A DNA stretch of 64,000 nucleotides from Georgenia yuyongxinii (lineage in GTDB: Bacteria > Actinomycetota > Actinomycetes > Actinomycetales > Actinomycetaceae). The stretch is taken from the NCBI RefSeq assembly GCF_006352065.1, contig NZ_CP040915.1, forward strand, positions 1,054,001-1,118,000. Reading direction: 5' to 3'. Below the pieces are notes generated by a model. That model was not told the origin of the DNA. It searched no databases and saw only the letters and a list, made by a program, of their open reading frames with translations. Below, one piece after another: positions 42,253 to 50,190 of this stretch (position 1 is the stretch's first letter; every line of letters starts with the position of its first letter). A program made the position numbers and the translations under genes.

Positions 42253-43245
42253 ATGGTTACGTGGTCCCGGTTGTCCCTGACTTTCCTTCTCGCACCGTGG
42301 ACCCGGCCGGTCCGAGGCCCGTCGCCGGCCCCGAGCCGGGCGGGCGGGGCGGCGGAGCTGCGCCTGGCCGCCCACGGCCCGCGGGGCTACGGCCCGGTGG
42401 CGTCCGCTCCCCATCCCCGTGAGATGTCATCTTCTCCCCGAGATGTCACCTCGGCGGCGTCGTCCACCCCGCCACCGGCCACCCGGCCTGCTCCAGCCCC
42501 GCCCACGCCGGGCGCCAGAGCCGGGCTGCCCGTCACTCTTGGCGGCGCCCCCGCCCGGCAGAGCGACCAGACCACGTGCGGGTCCACGGCCCTGCTCATG
42601 CTCGCCGCCACCGGGGACCGCGTGCTCGCCGACTGGCTCGAGCACGGCACCTTGCCGCCGGAGCTGCTCCCACATCGGGTGCCACCGGAGATCCCGCCCG
42701 CCGCGCTCGGCGGTACCGCCCAGCCGGGGCCCGCGGGCGTGACCGCCCGGCTCACGGCCGCCCAGCGGCACGTCAGGACCCGGACCTCCGCCGCCGCGCT
42801 CGGCCCGGCGCCCTGGCCGGGGTCGCTCGGTACCCCGCCCTGGACGGCGGCCCGCGAGGCCCGGTTCCCCGGGGTGCGCTACCGCTCGGTCCCGCTGGCC
42901 GACACGACCGCCCGGGCCCGCACACTCCTCACCAGCGTCCACGGCGCCACCCTTGCCGGCGTACCCGTCCCGCTCTACACAGGCGGCGACCTCGGCCGCG
43001 GGCTGACCACCGCCGTACCACGGCACGTGGTGCTCGCCGTGCCGCCGCCGGCGGCCGCCGCCCACCGCGGCCACGACGACGCCGGCAGACCGGTGCTCCA
43101 CCTTTACGATCCCGCGAGCGGGCGGGTCTACCCCGTCCTCCTCGACGAGCTGCTCGACCGGGAGGGCCCCCACCCGGCCCTGGGCGGGTGGTCGCACGTG
43201 GTCTGGGTCGTGCTCCCCGAGCCCGTCCACGCCGACGCCGCCTGA
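42253..43245 (+). CDS. Putative papain-fold cysteine peptidase (C39-like)
   Basis: Up to 330 residues. The core shows QSDQTTCGSTALLMLA (candidate nucleophile Cys and oxyanion Gln), VPRHVVLAVPP (candidate His) and LHLYDPASGRVYPV (candidate Asp), the order found in C39-like and related papain folds. Cofactor or membrane domains are absent. The first about 95 residues are Pro/Ala-rich and are crossed by a dispersed repeat unit (locus E) encoding REMSSSPRDVTS. The real start may therefore be an ATG inside the repeat (42423) rather than 42253. It follows deoA by 25 bases. Family call tentative, substrate unknown. Confidence 0.6.
   Translation: MVTWSRLSLTFLLAPWTRPVRGPSPAPSRAGGAAELRLAAHGPRGYGPVASAPHPREMSSSPRDVTSAASSTPPPATRPAPAPPTPGARAGLPVTLGGAPARQSDQTTCGSTALLMLAATGDRVLADWLEHGTLPPELLPHRVPPEIPPAALGGTAQPGPAGVTARLTAAQRHVRTRTSAAALGPAPWPGSLGTPPWTAAREARFPGVRYRSVPLADTTARARTLLTSVHGATLAGVPVPLYTGGDLGRGLTTAVPRHVVLAVPPPAAAAHRGHDDAGRPVLHLYDPASGRVYPVLLDELLDREGPHPALGGWSHVVWVVLPEPVHADAA
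42418..42450. repeat. Dispersed ATGTCA repeat, locus E
   Basis: Single plus-strand unit with two ATGTCA boxes 19 nt apart. It is the only copy lying within an annotated reading frame, near the 5' end of the C39-like gene. This suggests either that the coding region begins at or after it, or that the repeat is translated. Confidence 0.75.
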
Positions 43246-43320
43246 CCCGCTCACTGCCTTGCGCCGCCCTACCCGCCGGGGCACGCTGGCCTCGAAACCC
43301 CGCCCACCCCTGGAGGAGCC

Positions 43321-43554
43321 ATGAGCATCCCGCGACCGGACCGCATCGCCGAGCCCGCCGTCGAGCTCGACCCCGAGGTGCTCGGCGAGGAGCACGTGGC
43401 CGAGGACGACGTCGCCGCGTCCCCCGAGGAGTACGAACCCGAGGTCGTGGTGGACGAGCCCACCCGGGAGGCCAGCCCAGAGGACGTGGCCGAGCAGCTC
43501 GCCGAGGTGCCCGACGAGGACGACGAAGGCCCGGAGGCCGACGAGGGGCCCTGA
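43321..43554 (+). CDS. Small acidic hypothetical protein
   Basis: 77 residues, with about one third Glu and Asp and few basic residues after the first ten (for example EVLGEEHVAEDDVAA, PDEDDEGPEADEGP). A strong ribosome site, GGAGGAG, stands right before the ATG, supporting translation. No known domain, signal or membrane segment; probably disordered. It lies between the C39-like gene and deoC. Confidence 0.65.
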   Translation: MSIPRPDRIAEPAVELDPEVLGEEHVAEDDVAASPEEYEPEVVVDEPTREASPEDVAEQLAEVPDEDDEGPEADEGP

Positions 43555-43671
43555 CCCGCCGGCGCGGTCGAGGGCCCCGGCGGTCGCCCCGGAACCGTCC
43601 TCCCGCGGGGCCCGCGGCCGTGCGCAGGAGCGCACCCGCGCCTGCCACGCCCCCCGACCACCCCGCGATGG

Positions 43672-43681
43672 GTAACGTTGC
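43672..43681. promoter_or_regulatory. LacI-type operator candidate upstream of deoC
   Basis: GTAACGTTGC, an imperfect palindrome sharing G-N-AACGTT-N-C with the perfect palindrome before the BMP lipoprotein gene. It lies 97 bases before the deoC start. Two related sites ahead of the two nucleoside-use units suggest a common regulator, not encoded in this window. Confidence 0.35.
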
Positions 43682-43778
43682 TCCTGAAGGGTGCGCGTCC
43701 GTCGTCGCTGACGGCACGCGTCCCGGCACCTGGCAGACGGCCGGCGGCGCACCGGCACCGGCGGAACGGGGAGCGAGC

Positions 43779-44792
43779 ATGACACTGCAGACAGGGGCGA
43801 GGGCGCTGGCGCCCGCCGAGCGGGCCGCCGCGCTCCTGGGCGGCGACCTCACCGAGAAGAGCCTGCGGCTGCACCTGGAGGGCCTGCCCGGCGTGGACGC
43901 CGTCGGCCTCGAGCAGCGCGCCGCCGGTCTGGGCACCCGCTCGATCAAGACCTCGTCCAAGGCGTGGGCGATCGACACGGTCATCCGCCTCATCGACCTG
44001 ACCACCCTGGAGGGTGCGGACACCCCCGGGAAGGTCCGCTCCCTGGTCGCCAAGGCGATCACCCCGGACCCCATGGACCTCAGCGCGCCCCGGCCGGCCG
44101 CCGTCTGTGTGTACGGCGACATGGTGCCGGTGGCCGTCGAGGCTCTCGGGGCCCGCCAGGGGCTGGACTCGGGTGGCATCAACATCGCCGCCGTCGCCAC
44201 CGCGTTCCCCAGCGGCCGGGCCTCCCGCGCCGTCAAGCTCGCCGACACCGCCGAGGCCGTCGCCGCCGGCGCGGACGAGATCGACATGGTCATCGACCGC
44301 GGCGCCTTCCTCGCCGGCCGCTACGGCCAGGTCTTCGACGAGATCGTCGCCGTCAAGGAGGTCTGCCGCCGCACCGACGGCAGCTACGCCCACCTCAAGG
44401 TCATCCTCGAGACCGGCGAGCTGACCACCTACGACAACGTCCGCCGCGCCTCCTGGCTCGCGATCCTCGCGGGCGGCGACTTCATCAAGACCTCCACCGG
44501 GAAGGTCCAGCCCGCCGCGACCCTGCCCGTCACCTTGCTCATGCTGCAGGTCGTGGGCCAGTGGTACCGCCTGACCGGGGAGCGGATCGGCGTGAAGCCC
44601 GCCGGCGGCATCCGCACCTCCAAGGACGCCATCAAGTACCTCGTCACGGTGGCCGAGACCGTCGGGGAGGACTGGCTCGACCCTCACCTGTTCCGGTTCG
44701 GCGCCTCCAGCCTGCTCAACGACGTGCTGCTGCAGCGCCAGCGCATGACCACCGGTCGGTACAGCGGCCCCGACTACGTCACCATCGATTGA
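43779..44792 (+). CDS. deoC: Deoxyribose-phosphate aldolase
   Basis: 337 residues from ATG 43779. Class I aldolase with IDLTTLEG, VATAFPSGR, the Schiff-base lysine in GDFIKTSTGK and a second lysine in GVKPAGGIRT. About 75 residues precede the barrel, making it longer than the 250-260 residue E. coli type but similar to other actinobacterial/animal-type enzymes. It cleaves deoxyribose-5-phosphate to acetaldehyde and glyceraldehyde-3-phosphate. Nine bases from the aldehyde dehydrogenase gene. Confidence 0.94.
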   Translation: MTLQTGARALAPAERAAALLGGDLTEKSLRLHLEGLPGVDAVGLEQRAAGLGTRSIKTSSKAWAIDTVIRLIDLTTLEGADTPGKVRSLVAKAITPDPMDLSAPRPAAVCVYGDMVPVAVEALGARQGLDSGGINIAAVATAFPSGRASRAVKLADTAEAVAAGADEIDMVIDRGAFLAGRYGQVFDEIVAVKEVCRRTDGSYAHLKVILETGELTTYDNVRRASWLAILAGGDFIKTSTGKVQPAATLPVTLLMLQVVGQWYRLTGERIGVKPAGGIRTSKDAIKYLVTVAETVGEDWLDPHLFRFGASSLLNDVLLQRQRMTTGRYSGPDYVTID

Positions 44793-44800
44793 GGACCGAC

Positions 44801-46372
44801 ATGACCTTCCTCGACTACGCCCCGGCGCCCGAGTCGACGGCGCTGCTGCACCTGCGAGACAGCTACGGGCTGTTCATCGACGGTGAGTTCGTCGACGGCC
44901 GCGGCGACGGCTTCGTGACCATCTCCCCGGCAACCGAGAAACCCATCGCCGAGATCGCGAACGCGAACGCCGCCGACGTCGACGCCGCCGTCGCCGCCGC
45001 CCGCCGCGCCTACGAGCGCACCTGGTCCAGGCTGAGCGGCACCGACCGGGGCAAGTACCTCTTCCGCATCGCCCGCCTCGTGCAGGAACGTGCCCGCGAG
45101 CTCGCCGTCGCCGAGAGCCTCGACAACGGCAAGCCCATCAAGGAGAGCCGCGACGTCGACATCCCGCTCGTGGCCGCCTGGTTCTTCTACTACGCCGGCT
45201 GGGCGGACAAGCTCGACCACGCCGGCCTGGGCCCGGACCCGCGCTCGCTCGGCGTGGCCGCGCAGGTCATCCCGTGGAACTTCCCGCTGATGATGCTGGC
45301 GTGGAAGATCGCCCCCGCGCTCGCGGCGGGGAACACCGTGGTGCTCAAGCCGGCCGAGACCACCTCGCTGACCGCGCTGCTGTTCGCCGAGCTCCTCCAG
45401 CAGGCGGACCTGCCACCCGGCGTCGTCAACATCATCACCGGCGCCGGGGACACCGGGGAGGCCCTGGTCAACCACGACGGCGTCGACAAGGTGGCGTTCA
45501 CCGGGTCCACCGCCGTGGGCCGGGCCATCGCCCGGTCGGTCGCCGGCACCGGGAAGAAGGTCACCCTCGAGCTGGGCGGGAAGGCCGCGAACATCGTCTT
45601 CGACGACGCACCCATCGACCAGGCCATCGAGGGCATCGTCAACGGCATCTTCTTCAACCAGGGCCACGTGTGCTGCGCCGGGTCGCGCCTGCTCGTGCAG
45701 GAGAACGTCCACGACGAGGTCATCGATCGGCTCAAGGCCCGGATGATGACGCTGCGGCTGGGCGACCCGCTGGACAAGAACACCGACATCGGCGCCATCA
45801 ACTCCGCCGAGCAGCTCGAGCGCATCCGTGAGCTCTCAGAGATCGGGGAGCGCGAGGGTGCCGAGCGCTGGTCCGCCCCGTGCGTCATCCCCGAGAACGG
45901 GTTCTGGTACGCGCCGACCATCTTCACCGGCGTCGCCACCTCGCACCGCATCGCCCGCGACGAGATCTTCGGGCCGGTGCTGTCGGTGCTGACCTTCCGC
46001 ACCCCGGCGGAGGCGGTGGCCAAGGCGAACAACACCCCGTACGGCCTCTCCGCCGGCGTCTGGACGGAGAAGGGCAGCCGAATCCTCGCCGTCGCCGACA
46101 AGCTCCGCGCCGGCGTGGTGTGGGCGAACACCTTCAACAAGTTCGACCCGTCCTCCCCGTTCGGCGGGTACAAGGAGTCCGGCTACGGCCGGGAGGGGGG
46201 CCGCCACGGCCTGGCCGCCTACCTCGAGCCCGCGGCGGCCCAGGTCCCCGCGCGCCGGAGCCAGCCGGCCGGCCGTCTCACGGCCACCCGTGAGGAGCCC
46301 GCACCGGCTGAGGAGCCCGCACCGGCCGACGCCGAGCCCACCAGCACGTCCGCCCGGAAGGATGCCAAGTGA
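44801..46372 (+). CDS. Aldehyde dehydrogenase
   Basis: 523 residues from ATG 44801. Full-length NAD(P)-dependent aldehyde dehydrogenase: VIPWNFPLMMLAWKIAPALA, general-base Glu in VTLELGGKAANIV, nucleophile Cys in NQGHVCCAGSRL, and EIFGPVLSVLTF. The last about 35 residues are a Pro/Glu/Ala tail (EEPAPAEEPAPADAEP). Directly after deoC, its likely role is oxidation of acetaldehyde from deoxyribose breakdown. It overlaps the following half-length homologue by four bases. Confidence 0.94.
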   Translation: MTFLDYAPAPESTALLHLRDSYGLFIDGEFVDGRGDGFVTISPATEKPIAEIANANAADVDAAVAAARRAYERTWSRLSGTDRGKYLFRIARLVQERARELAVAESLDNGKPIKESRDVDIPLVAAWFFYYAGWADKLDHAGLGPDPRSLGVAAQVIPWNFPLMMLAWKIAPALAAGNTVVLKPAETTSLTALLFAELLQQADLPPGVVNIITGAGDTGEALVNHDGVDKVAFTGSTAVGRAIARSVAGTGKKVTLELGGKAANIVFDDAPIDQAIEGIVNGIFFNQGHVCCAGSRLLVQENVHDEVIDRLKARMMTLRLGDPLDKNTDIGAINSAEQLERIRELSEIGEREGAERWSAPCVIPENGFWYAPTIFTGVATSHRIARDEIFGPVLSVLTFRTPAEAVAKANNTPYGLSAGVWTEKGSRILAVADKLRAGVVWANTFNKFDPSSPFGGYKESGYGREGGRHGLAAYLEPAAAQVPARRSQPAGRLTATREEPAPAEEPAPADAEPTSTSARKDAK

Positions 46373-47223
46373 CACGCCTCGCCGTGCCCAAGACCTACAA
46401 GCTCTACATCGGCGGGAAGTTCCCCCGCAGCGAGAGCGGGCGGAGCTACGAGGTCCGCTCCACCGGTGGGGAGTTCCTCGCCAACGCCGCCAAGGCCAGC
46501 CGCAAGGACGCGCGCGACGCCGTCCGCGCGGCTCGCGCGGCCGTGTCCGGCTGGGCCGGGGCGACGGCGTACAACCGCGGGCAGGTCCTCTACCGCATCG
46601 CCGAGCTGCTGGAAGGTCGCCGCGGGCAGTTCGTGGACGAGGTCGCCGCCAGCGAGGGCCTGACCGTCGAGGCGGCGGCGGCACAGGTCGACGCCGCCAT
46701 CGACGTGTGGGTCTGGTACGCCGGCTGGGCCGACAAGTACGCCCAGGTGGCCGGCAACGCCAACCCCGTGGCCGGCCCGTACTTCAACCTCTCCGCCCCC
46801 GAGCCCACCGGGGTCGTGGCGATGGTCGCGCCGCAGCAGTCCTCGCTGCTGGGACTGGTGTCCGTCGTCGCGCCGGCGCTGGTGGCCGGCAACACCGTTG
46901 TCGTCGTCGCGAGCGAGCCGGCACCCCTCAGCGCGATCACGCTGAGTGAGGTGCTGGCCACCTCCGACGTGCCCGGCGGGGTGGTCAACGTCCTGACCGG
47001 GTCGCCCGCCGAGATCGCCCCGTGGCTCGCCGCGCACGCCGACGTCGACGCCCTCGACCTCGCCGGCGCCGGGGACCTGGACTGGGTCGACCTGCAGGTG
47101 GCGGCCGCGGAGACGCTCAAGCGGGTCGTGGAGCCGGTGGCCGGGGTGCCGACGCCCACACTGGGCCGCATCACGGCGTTCACCGAGACCAAGACCGTCT
47201 GGCACCCCAAGGGCATGCTCTGA
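46369..47223 (+). CDS. Half-length, non-catalytic aldehyde dehydrogenase-like protein
   Basis: 284 residues that align with the N-terminal NAD-binding part of aldehyde dehydrogenases (YKLYIGGKFPRSESGRSYE, YAGWADKYAQVAGN, PTGVVAMVAPQQSSLLGL, VVAPALVAGNTVVVVAS). The region with the general-base Glu and the nucleophile Cys is missing. The protein closes with its own tail (LGRITAFTETKTVWHPKGML) instead of ending abruptly. Translationally coupled (ATGA) to the active enzyme. It may be a regulatory or structural subunit. Similar short homologues occur beside deoC in other actinomycetes as I recall, so a random truncation is less likely. Confidence 0.8.
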   Translation: MTRLAVPKTYKLYIGGKFPRSESGRSYEVRSTGGEFLANAAKASRKDARDAVRAARAAVSGWAGATAYNRGQVLYRIAELLEGRRGQFVDEVAASEGLTVEAAAAQVDAAIDVWVWYAGWADKYAQVAGNANPVAGPYFNLSAPEPTGVVAMVAPQQSSLLGLVSVVAPALVAGNTVVVVASEPAPLSAITLSEVLATSDVPGGVVNVLTGSPAEIAPWLAAHADVDALDLAGAGDLDWVDLQVAAAETLKRVVEPVAGVPTPTLGRITAFTETKTVWHPKGML

Positions 47224-47242
47224 CCCAGCCCTCACCCCGGGT

Positions 47243-47369
47243 CGCGAGATGTCATCTCTTCCGTGAGATGTCATCTCCGCTGCCGCACGTCACCCTCTGT
47301 GTCAGCCTGGCCGGGTCAACCTGTCACGGCGCGAGCCATGACATGTCGCGGAGAAGATGACATCTCGCG
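47243..47369. repeat. Dispersed ATGTCA repeat, locus F (inverted pair)
   Basis: Plus-strand unit at 47243-47275 and minus-strand unit at 47335-47369, each with two ATGTCA boxes 19 nt apart, separated by about 60 bases. They can pair into a long hairpin between the convergent half-length dehydrogenase and phosphosugar mutase genes, like locus B. Confidence 0.75.
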
Positions 47370-47393
47370 GGCAGTGGGAATCGGAGGGGCGGG

Positions 47394-49100
47394 TCAGAGG
47401 CCGACGGCGGCCGCCACGTCGGCGCGCAGCCGCTCCAGCCGGGCGGCGGCCACCCGCCGGGTGGCCGTGACGTCACCGGTGTCGGGGACCGGGACGATGA
47501 CCTCCAGGTAGCACTTGAGCTTCGGCTCGGTGCCGGAGGGCCGGATGATCACCCGGTCCTCGGCGGCGGTGAGGTACATCAGCCCGTCGGTGGGCGGCAG
47601 GTCCGGTGAGCCCTCGGCGAGGTCCGTGGTGGCGACCACCGGCGAGCCGGTCAACGTGGTGGGTCCCGCGGCCCGCAGCCGCGCCATGGCGGCGGGGATC
47701 AGGGACAGGTCCTCCACCCGCACCGAGAGCTGGCTGGTCGCGTGGAGCCCGTGCCGGCGCGCCAGGTCGTCGAGCGACGCCGTGAACGTCGAGCCGGCGT
47801 TGACGAGCTGGGCGGTGAGATAGGCCAGGCGCAGCGCCGCGGAGATGCCGTCCTTGTCGCGCACCGCCGCGGGGTCCACGCAGTAGCCGATCGCCTCCTC
47901 GTAGCCGAACACGAGCCCCTCGGTGCGCGCGATCCACTTGAACCCGGTCAAGGTGGTGCGGTGCTCGAGGCCGTGCGACCTGGCGACCTTCTCCAGCAGC
48001 CGGGACGACACCACCGAGCTGGCCATCACCCCACGACCGGTGAGGGCCATGGCCTGCCCGGTCTGCGCGCCGAGCAGGGCGCCGATCTCGTCTCCTGTGA
48101 GCTGGCGCCAGCCGCCCGGGACGGCGCGGTCCGGGATGGCCATCGAGCACCGGTCCGCGTCGGGGTCGTTGGCCAGCACCACGTCGGCGTCGACCGCGCG
48201 GGCCAGGTCGAGGGCGAGGTTCAGGGCCCCGGGCTCCTCCGGGTTGGGGAACGCGATCGTGGGAAAGTCGGGATCGGGGTCGGCCTGCTGGGCCACCACG
48301 TGCACGTCGGTGAACCCGGCCCGCCGCAGCACCTCGACCGCCGTCGCCCCGCCCACCCCGTGCATCGGGGTGTACACGATCCGCACGTCACGGGTGTGCC
48401 GGGCGGGGATGAGGGAGGCGGCCCGGCGCAGGTAGGCCTCGCGGACGTCGGCGCCGAGGACCGTCCAGCCGGCCTCGGTGCGGGGCACCAGGTTCGCGGG
48501 GCCGGCGGCGGCGATCCGCCCGGCGATCTCCGCGTCGTACGGCGGCACGATCTGGGCGCCCTGCCCGGCGTCGGTGACCACCCGGCCGCCCAGGTACACC
48601 TTGTACCCGTTGTCCTGGGGCGGGTTGTGCGAGGCGGTCACCATGACGCCGGCGTCGGTGCCGAGATGACGCACCGCGAAGGCGAGGACCGGGGTGGGCA
48701 GCGGGCCGGGCAGCAGCATCGCCTGCCCCCCGGCGGCGGTGACGACGGCGGCGGTGTCCTGGGCGAAGCGGGCCGACCCGTAGCGTGCGTCGTAGCCGAT
48801 GACGACGGTGAACCCCACGCCCACCCGCGAGGTCAGGTACGCCGACAGGCCGGCGGCCGCCTTGATGACCACCGCCCGGTTCATCCGGTTCGGGCCGGCG
48901 CCGAGCGCCCCGCGCAGCCCCGCGGTGCCGAACTCCAGCGTCCCGGCGAACCGGTTGTCCAGGTCCGCGCGGGCGGTCTCCGCCGCGCCGTCGCCGGGTT
49001 CGCCCGCGGCCTGCGCCAGCAGCTCGGTGAGCTCCGCCCGGGCGGTGGGGTCGGGGTCGGCGTCGATCCAGGCGCGGACCTCCTCGGTCGTGGTGTTCAT
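47394..49100 (-). CDS. Phospho-sugar mutase (phosphomannomutase/phosphopentomutase type)
   Basis: 568 residues from ATG 49100; the open frame beyond it overlaps the phosphorylase gene. Alpha-D-phosphohexomutase family: catalytic serine in VMVTASHNPPQDNGYKVY, metal loop DPDADRCSMAIP, sugar loop GYEEAIGYCVDP and phosphate loop IRPSGTEPKLKCYLE. The size and the PPQDNGYK/GYEEAIGY motifs fit the PGM2-like subgroup, which includes phosphopentomutases. Placed between deoC and purine nucleoside phosphorylase, it may isomerise (deoxy)ribose-1-phosphate to the 5-phosphate. Annotation tools will probably say phosphomannomutase. Confidence 0.9.
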   Translation of the reverse strand: MNTTTEEVRAWIDADPDPTARAELTELLAQAAGEPGDGAAETARADLDNRFAGTLEFGTAGLRGALGAGPNRMNRAVVIKAAAGLSAYLTSRVGVGFTVVIGYDARYGSARFAQDTAAVVTAAGGQAMLLPGPLPTPVLAFAVRHLGTDAGVMVTASHNPPQDNGYKVYLGGRVVTDAGQGAQIVPPYDAEIAGRIAAAGPANLVPRTEAGWTVLGADVREAYLRRAASLIPARHTRDVRIVYTPMHGVGGATAVEVLRRAGFTDVHVVAQQADPDPDFPTIAFPNPEEPGALNLALDLARAVDADVVLANDPDADRCSMAIPDRAVPGGWRQLTGDEIGALLGAQTGQAMALTGRGVMASSVVSSRLLEKVARSHGLEHRTTLTGFKWIARTEGLVFGYEEAIGYCVDPAAVRDKDGISAALRLAYLTAQLVNAGSTFTASLDDLARRHGLHATSQLSVRVEDLSLIPAAMARLRAAGPTTLTGSPVVATTDLAEGSPDLPPTDGLMYLTAAEDRVIIRPSGTEPKLKCYLEVIVPVPDTGDVTATRRVAAARLERLRADVAAAVGL

Positions 49101-49156
49101 GTGACTGGCTCCTTGGCGCCGGGTGGGCGAATGTGCGGTGGTCCGATCCGCCTGCG

Positions 49157-49999
49157 TCAGAGCCGGCGGACGATCTCGGCGAGCAGGCGGGAGATGCGCG
49201 GTCCGGCGGCGCGGCCCGCCTCGAGCACCTCCTCGTGGGCTAGGGGGGTGGGAGAGATCCCCGCGGCGGGGTTGGTGACCAGCGACAGGCCGAGGATCTC
49301 CAGCCCGGCGTGCCGGGCCGCGATGGCCTCCAGCGCGGTGGACATGCCGACGAGGTGGCCGCCGATGCGGCGGGCCATCTGCACCTCGGCGGGCGTCTCG
49401 TAGTGCGGGCCGGGGAATTGCACGTACACGCCCTCGGGCAGCGCGGGGTCGACCTCCCGGGCCAGAGCCCGCAGCCGCGCGGAGTACAGGTCGGTCAGGT
49501 CCACGAACGTGGCGCCCTCCAGCGGTGAGGCACCGGTGAGGTTGATGTGGTCGCTGATGAGCACGGGTGTGCCTGGCGCCCACTCGGGCTCGAGCCCGCC
49601 GCAGCCGTTGGTCAGCACGACGGTGCGGGCGCCCGCCGCGGCGGCCACCCGCATCCCGTGCGCGACCCGGCGCACGTCGCGCCCCTCGTAGAAGTGCGTG
49701 CGCGCCCCGATCACCAGGGCGTGGCGGTCGGTGCCGGCGATCCGCACAGACGTGAGCCGGCCGACGTGCCCGGCGACCGTGGACGCGGAGAAGCCGGGCA
49801 CGTCGGTGGCAGGGACCTCGGCGACGGTGTCGCCGAGCAGCTCGGTGGCACCACCCCACCCGGAGCCCAGGACCAGCGCGACGTCGTGGCGGTCCACTCC
49901 GGTGCGCTCGGCCAGCAGCCGGGCGGCCGCGCTGGCGACGTCGGAGGGGTTGGTGGCCGGGTCGTCGAGGCTGACCAGGGGCCGGGCGTCGTCGGGCAT
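49157..49999 (-). CDS. punA: Purine nucleoside phosphorylase
   Basis: 280 residues of the trimeric PNP class. Phosphate motif VLGSGWGGATELL, ARTHFYEGRD, the purine-site segment VVLTNGCGGLEPEWAPG, and a later MARRIGGHLVGMSTALEAIAARHAGLEILGLSLVTNPAAG. It splits (deoxy)inosine and (deoxy)guanosine to base and sugar-1-phosphate. It is the first gene of a two-gene unit with the mutase, 56 bases apart, which fits a pentose-phosphate salvage role. Confidence 0.94.
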   Translation of the reverse strand: MPDDARPLVSLDDPATNPSDVASAAARLLAERTGVDRHDVALVLGSGWGGATELLGDTVAEVPATDVPGFSASTVAGHVGRLTSVRIAGTDRHALVIGARTHFYEGRDVRRVAHGMRVAAAAGARTVVLTNGCGGLEPEWAPGTPVLISDHINLTGASPLEGATFVDLTDLYSARLRALAREVDPALPEGVYVQFPGPHYETPAEVQMARRIGGHLVGMSTALEAIAARHAGLEILGLSLVTNPAAGISPTPLAHEEVLEAGRAAGPRISRLLAEIVRRL

Positions 50000-50190
50000 G
50001 GGACGACGCTATCGCGAACCGCGCGCCGGTCCGGTCCCACCGCAGGTGGTCGCGTCACCCGAGCGTCGTACCGGTTGTCGCACGAGGACGCTGCCAGCTC
50101 GCACCGATCGCCGCGCCCGTAACCTGTGCGACCCGCCCGGGCACCCCGGCGGGCGGCGGCGCGGCGCCGGGCCCGGCACAATGACCAGGC

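Noticed and set aside
11589-47369. Recurrent ATGTCA repeats as a CRISPR or phage-related array
   Set aside because: Copies are kilobases apart, in both orientations and without regular unique spacers or cas genes.
46369-47393. Frameshifted or truncated aldehyde dehydrogenase pseudogene
   Set aside because: Bases after the stop show no trace of the missing catalytic domain in any frame, and the protein has a defined tail and coupled start.
49101-49859. Upstream extension of the phosphosugar mutase frame
   Set aside because: It runs through the purine nucleoside phosphorylase gene in another frame and is Arg/Pro-rich without family similarity.
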